Positions 26,966-29,741 of a stretch of 29,741 nt of DNA are shown piece after piece. The DNA comes from Phytophthora sp. 'mugwort' (lineage: Eukaryota > Oomycota > Peronosporomycetes > Peronosporales > Peronosporaceae). The stretch is taken from the NCBI GenBank assembly GCA_033558025.1, contig JAUCEF010000028.1, positions 1-29,741 of the forward strand. Direction: 5' to 3'. Positions within the stretch are counted from its first letter, which is position 1. Each line of letters opens with the position of its first letter. A model generated the notes under the pieces. That model was not told the DNA's origin. It saw nothing but the letters and a program-made list of their open reading frames with translations, and did not search any database. The position numbers and the translations under genes are program-made.

Positions 26966-27401
26966 AATCTTTCCACAAAGAATTATCGGATCACTATGAC
27001 CGACTTTCGTCCCTGTTTGATATGTCTATCTTACAGTCAAGCAAGCTTTTACCATTATGCTCTACAATTGATAATATTATCCAATTTGAGCTTACCTTTG
27101 TACACCTCCGTTACTCTTTAGGAGGTGACCGCCCCAGTCAAACTACCAACCATACAATGTCTATTTAAAAAATATTAGTTATTTATTTTAATAAGAGTGG
27201 TATTTCAAGAATATCTATACAATTTACTAGCGTAAAGGTTTAAAAGATTACCACTTATACTACACATATTAGATAAAATAACAATATAAAGATGTAGTAA
27301 AGGTTCACGGGGTCTTTCCGTCTAACTATAGAAAATCCGCATCTTCACGGATAATTCAAATTCACTGAGTCTATATTGGAGACAGCGGGGATGTCGTTAC
27401 A

Positions 27402-27458
<57 letters not shown>

Positions 27459-27516
27459 GAGTTACGGCCGCCGTTTACTGGGACTTCCATTTAATGCGCA
27501 AACATTTCCTTTTAAT

Positions 27517-27554
<38 letters not shown>

Positions 27555-29150
27555 GTTACCATTTAGCAGAGTCCTAAGTTTTTATTAAACAGTCGCAACC
27601 CCCTATTTTGTGACACCTAATTATTAAAAATAATTAGGTACTTTTTATCCCGAAGTTACAAAGTCATTTTGCCGAGTTCCTTCAATATAGTTCTCTCATT
27701 CACCTTAGTCTACTCGACCTATCCACCTGTGTCGGTTTAGGGTACGGTTTTTAATTAAAAAAGCTATTTCCTGAAAAATTAAAAATTTTTGTCACTTTTT
27801 TAAAAAAATTTAATTTAAAAATTATCCCATCAAAATCTGCTTTCGTCAAATCTTTCTTAGGGGCCGTTTCACTCTATGTAATACATCTTAACATAGAAAC
27901 CCTTGGATTTACGGTGATAACGATTTATATTCGTTATTTTTTGTTACTAATGCCAGCATTTTCTTTTCTGATATCTTCAACATATTTCACAATATATCTT
28001 TATTAACATACAGAATGTTCCGCTACCGTTTTATTAAAAATAAAACTTGCCGCTTCGGTAAATTTCTTAAGTCTCGATACATTTTAGGCGCAAAAAAACT
28101 AGACCAATGAGCTATTACGCTTTCTTTAAAGGATGGCTGCTTCCAAGCCTACCTATGGGTTGTAATCATTTTTTCACTTCCTTTTTCACTTAGAATATTA
28201 TTTAGAGACCTTAGCGATCAATCTGGGCTGTTTCCCTTTTGACAAAAGACCTTAGCGCCTAATGTCTGTCTATTTAAATTACTTTTTTTTGTATTCGGAG
28301 TTTCCAAGAATTCAGTAAGTTTTTACACCCCCTAGCTCAATGAGTGCTCTACCCCAAAAAAAGATTTTAAATGCTCTACTTCAATAGATTTCGCGGAAAA
28401 CCAGCTATCTCTGAGTTTGATTAGCCTTTCACTCCTAACCACAAATCATCTCCATATTTTGCCACATATGTGAGTTCGATCCTTCAAATAGTTTTACCTA
28501 TTTTTCAATCTGTTCATGGTTAGATCACTCAGTTTCGGGTCTTATTTATATAACTAAAAAGCTTTTTAAAACTTGATTTATCTACGCCTACTTTATTAAA
28601 TTAAGCTTGCTATAAAAATAAACTTGCTGGCCCATTATGCAAAAGGTACACTGTTACTTTTTAAAAAAGTTTCAATTGATTGTTAACATTAAGTTTCAGA
28701 ATTATTTCAAACTCAAAAGTTCTTTTTCACCTTTCCTTTACAGTACTTGTCCACTATCGATCATTAATTTTTAAAAGGTTTTGAGGGTGGTTCCCCAATA
28801 TTCAAAAAGGCTTACACATAACCCTTTTTACTATTATAAAAACAATTATTATTCTACAGGACTTTCACCTTTTTAAGTAAATTTTTCAAAATTTTTCAAA
28901 TATTTTTTTATTTTTATAAACCTAATTTCCATTTTCACTCGTCATTACTAACGGAATCTCGTTTGATTTTTTTAACAGTTACTTAGATATTTCAATTCAC
29001 TGTTTTTAAAATTTTCACAAAAAAAAAGTTTTCTTTAGGAAATTTTTATTTCAAAATAAAATATTATTTAATAAAACTTTTCGCATTTTTTACGTCCTAA
29101 AAATCAAATTAATGCCAAGGCATCCACTTAATGCTTTTATTATTATTTAT
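26505..29150 (-). rRNA. rnl: Large-subunit ribosomal RNA (23S-like)
   Basis: The sarcin-ricin loop complement (CTCGTACTAGAG) is at about 26720-26731, and the domain V block complementary to GACATCGAGGTGCCAAAC is at 26876-26893. The domain IV/V block complementary to GGAGGTGACCGCCCCAGTCAAACTA lies at 27121-27145. The 5' GTGGATGCCTTGGCATTAA block is at about 29111-29129. All six domains appear in order, in one piece, with no intron seen. Variable helices are strongly AT-expanded (for example 27750-27830 and 28850-29050). No 5S rRNA gene is seen. The ends are approximate, set by homology to the bacterial ends. Confidence 0.95.
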
Positions 29151-29178
29151 ACTTAAACCATATAAATGGTTTAAATTT

Positions 29179-29741
29179 TTATTTTTTTTTCAAATATTCA
29201 TTAATTAATTTTAAATTTAAATGAAAAGGATATAAAATTGTTTTATAAGAAGGTTCTTTAAAAAACATACCTGTTTTTATTTTTTTATTTCTATGTAAAT
29301 AAGAAGTTATTAAAGGTTTTGATGGTTTTTTTTCACCTAAAATATAATAAATATTATTTTTATAAGAATATTTGTTATTTTTTTGATAAGGATATTTATT
29401 ATAACGTTTATAAGAAGAAGAATATTTATTCTTTTCTTGATTAAAATGCTGTTTATAAAATTTTTTATCTCCTTTCAAACTATTATTTTTTTGAAAATTT
29501 CTAGTTCTTTGAAAACCTTCATTTTTTTGAAAATTTCTATTTTTTTGAAAACCTTCATTTTTTTGAAAATTTCTATTTTTTTGAAAATTTCTATTTTTTT
29601 GAAAACCTTCATTTTTTTGAAAATTTCTATTTTTTTGAAAACCTTCATTTTTTTGAAAATTTCTATTTTTTTGAAAACCTTCATTTTTTTGAAAATTTCT
29701 AGTTCTTTGAAAACCTTCATTTTTTTGAAAATTTCTAGTTC
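29179..29741 (-). CDS. rps4: Probable ribosomal protein S4, N-terminus outside window, with internal hexapeptide repeats
   Basis: The frame is open from the right edge to a stop at 29179. The last roughly 45 residues, SKPLITSYLHRNKKIKTGMFF then KEPSYKTILYPFHLNLKLINEYLKKK, match the pattern of mitochondrial S4 C-termini (PSYLE.....GxxxRxPxxxEIPYPxxxNxxLIxEYY). S4 initiates assembly of the small ribosomal subunit. Upstream is a Lys/Tyr/Asn/Ser-rich stretch of about 50 residues, then the 18-bp repeats read as RNFQKN and EGFQKN hexapeptides to the window edge. No S4 RNA-binding domain is visible inside the window. The assignment rests on the tail alone; a lineage-specific ORF is the alternative. 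It lies upstream of rnl on the same strand. Confidence 0.5.
   Translation of the reverse strand, partial: TRNFQKNEGFQRTRNFQKNEGFQKNRNFQKNEGFQKNRNFQKNEGFQKNRNFQKNRNFQKNEGFQKNRNFQKNEGFQRTRNFQKNNSLKGDKKFYKQHFNQEKNKYSSSYKRYNKYPYQKNNKYSYKNNIYYILGEKKPSKPLITSYLHRNKKIKTGMFFKEPSYKTILYPFHLNLKLINEYLKKK
29487..29741 (-). repeat. 18-bp minisatellite, 14 full copies, continuing past the window
   Basis: Two alternating 18-bp types (plus strand TTTTTTGAAAATTTCTAT and TTTTTTGAAAACCTTCAT, some with TTCTTT starts or CTAG ends) repeat without length change. On the minus strand each unit is six codons, giving RNFQKN, EGFQKN and the variants EGFQRT/RNFQKN. The uniform 18-nt length keeps the reading frame. Confidence 0.92.

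Noticed and set aside
29475..29720. Minus-strand frame with KVFKKIEIFKKM repeats that looks like a coiled coil
   Set aside because: It is an alternative frame of the 18-bp repeat and ends in TGA. The neighbouring frame continues into the S4-like tail and is preferred.
29487..29741. Possible CRISPR array
   Set aside because: The units are contiguous 18-bp tandem copies with no spacers; likewise the 10-bp array at 23889-23945 has no spacers.

Overview
The window is mitochondrial DNA from a microbial eukaryote: very AT-rich (about four-fifths A+T by eye), densely packed, with no introns seen. It carries respiratory-chain genes (nad1, 2, 3, 4, 5, 6, 7, 9, 11, cob, cox1-3), ATP synthase genes (atp1, 6, 9), bacterial-type ribosomal protein genes (rps7, rps10, rps12, rpl5, rpl14, probably rps4 and perhaps rpl10), both large rRNAs and 18 tRNAs. 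The presence of nad7, nad9, nad11, atp1 and ribosomal protein genes excludes animal and fungal mtDNA. The runs nad7-orf-trnH-nad4-trnE-atp1-nad5-nad6-trnR and rns-trnW-cox2-orf32-cox1 recall, from memory, stramenopile mitochondria of the oomycete type. Trp is TGG and intact genes have no in-frame TGA, so the standard code fits.

Layout. Positions 1-9966 are read leftward: nad2, trnF, rps10, trnR(GCG), trnQ, trnI, trnV, rps12, rps7, cox3, atp6, trnD, nad3, atp9, nad9, cob, nad11, nad1 (nad1 runs off the left edge). Positions 10083-18060 are read rightward: nad7, an L10-like ORF, trnH, nad4, trnE, atp1, nad5, nad6, trnR(UCU). Positions 18472-29741 are again leftward: an rps4-like gene entering from the right edge, rnl, trnN, trnS, trnM, trnP, trn(f)M, rpl14, rpl5, trnG(GCC), an orphan membrane ORF, trnG(UCC), trnY, rns, trnW, cox2, orf32, cox1, a second orphan membrane ORF. 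The single divergent junction (9967-10082) should hold promoters. The single convergent junction (18061-18471) ends in a 12-bp hairpin.

Together the genes encode core membrane and peripheral subunits of complexes I, III, IV and V and part of the translation apparatus. Spacers that lack tRNAs often carry perfect AT-only or nearly AT-only hairpins, possible RNA-processing or transcript-end signals.

Most notable points: (1) one-base indels, nearly all in A/T homopolymers, break nad1, nad11, cob and nad9 at the left end and less often nad2 and nad7; their density rises toward the left edge, so sequence error is the first explanation. (2) nad11 lacks its N-terminal Fe-S region and abuts cob. (3) A 32-residue ORF in the cox2-cox1 spacer looks like a minimal TatA. 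(4) An rps4-like gene contains at least 14 copies of an 18-bp, six-residue repeat. (5) A 10-bp tandem array containing ATATAAGA on the coding strand lies just upstream of rns. (6) There are two orphan membrane ORFs.
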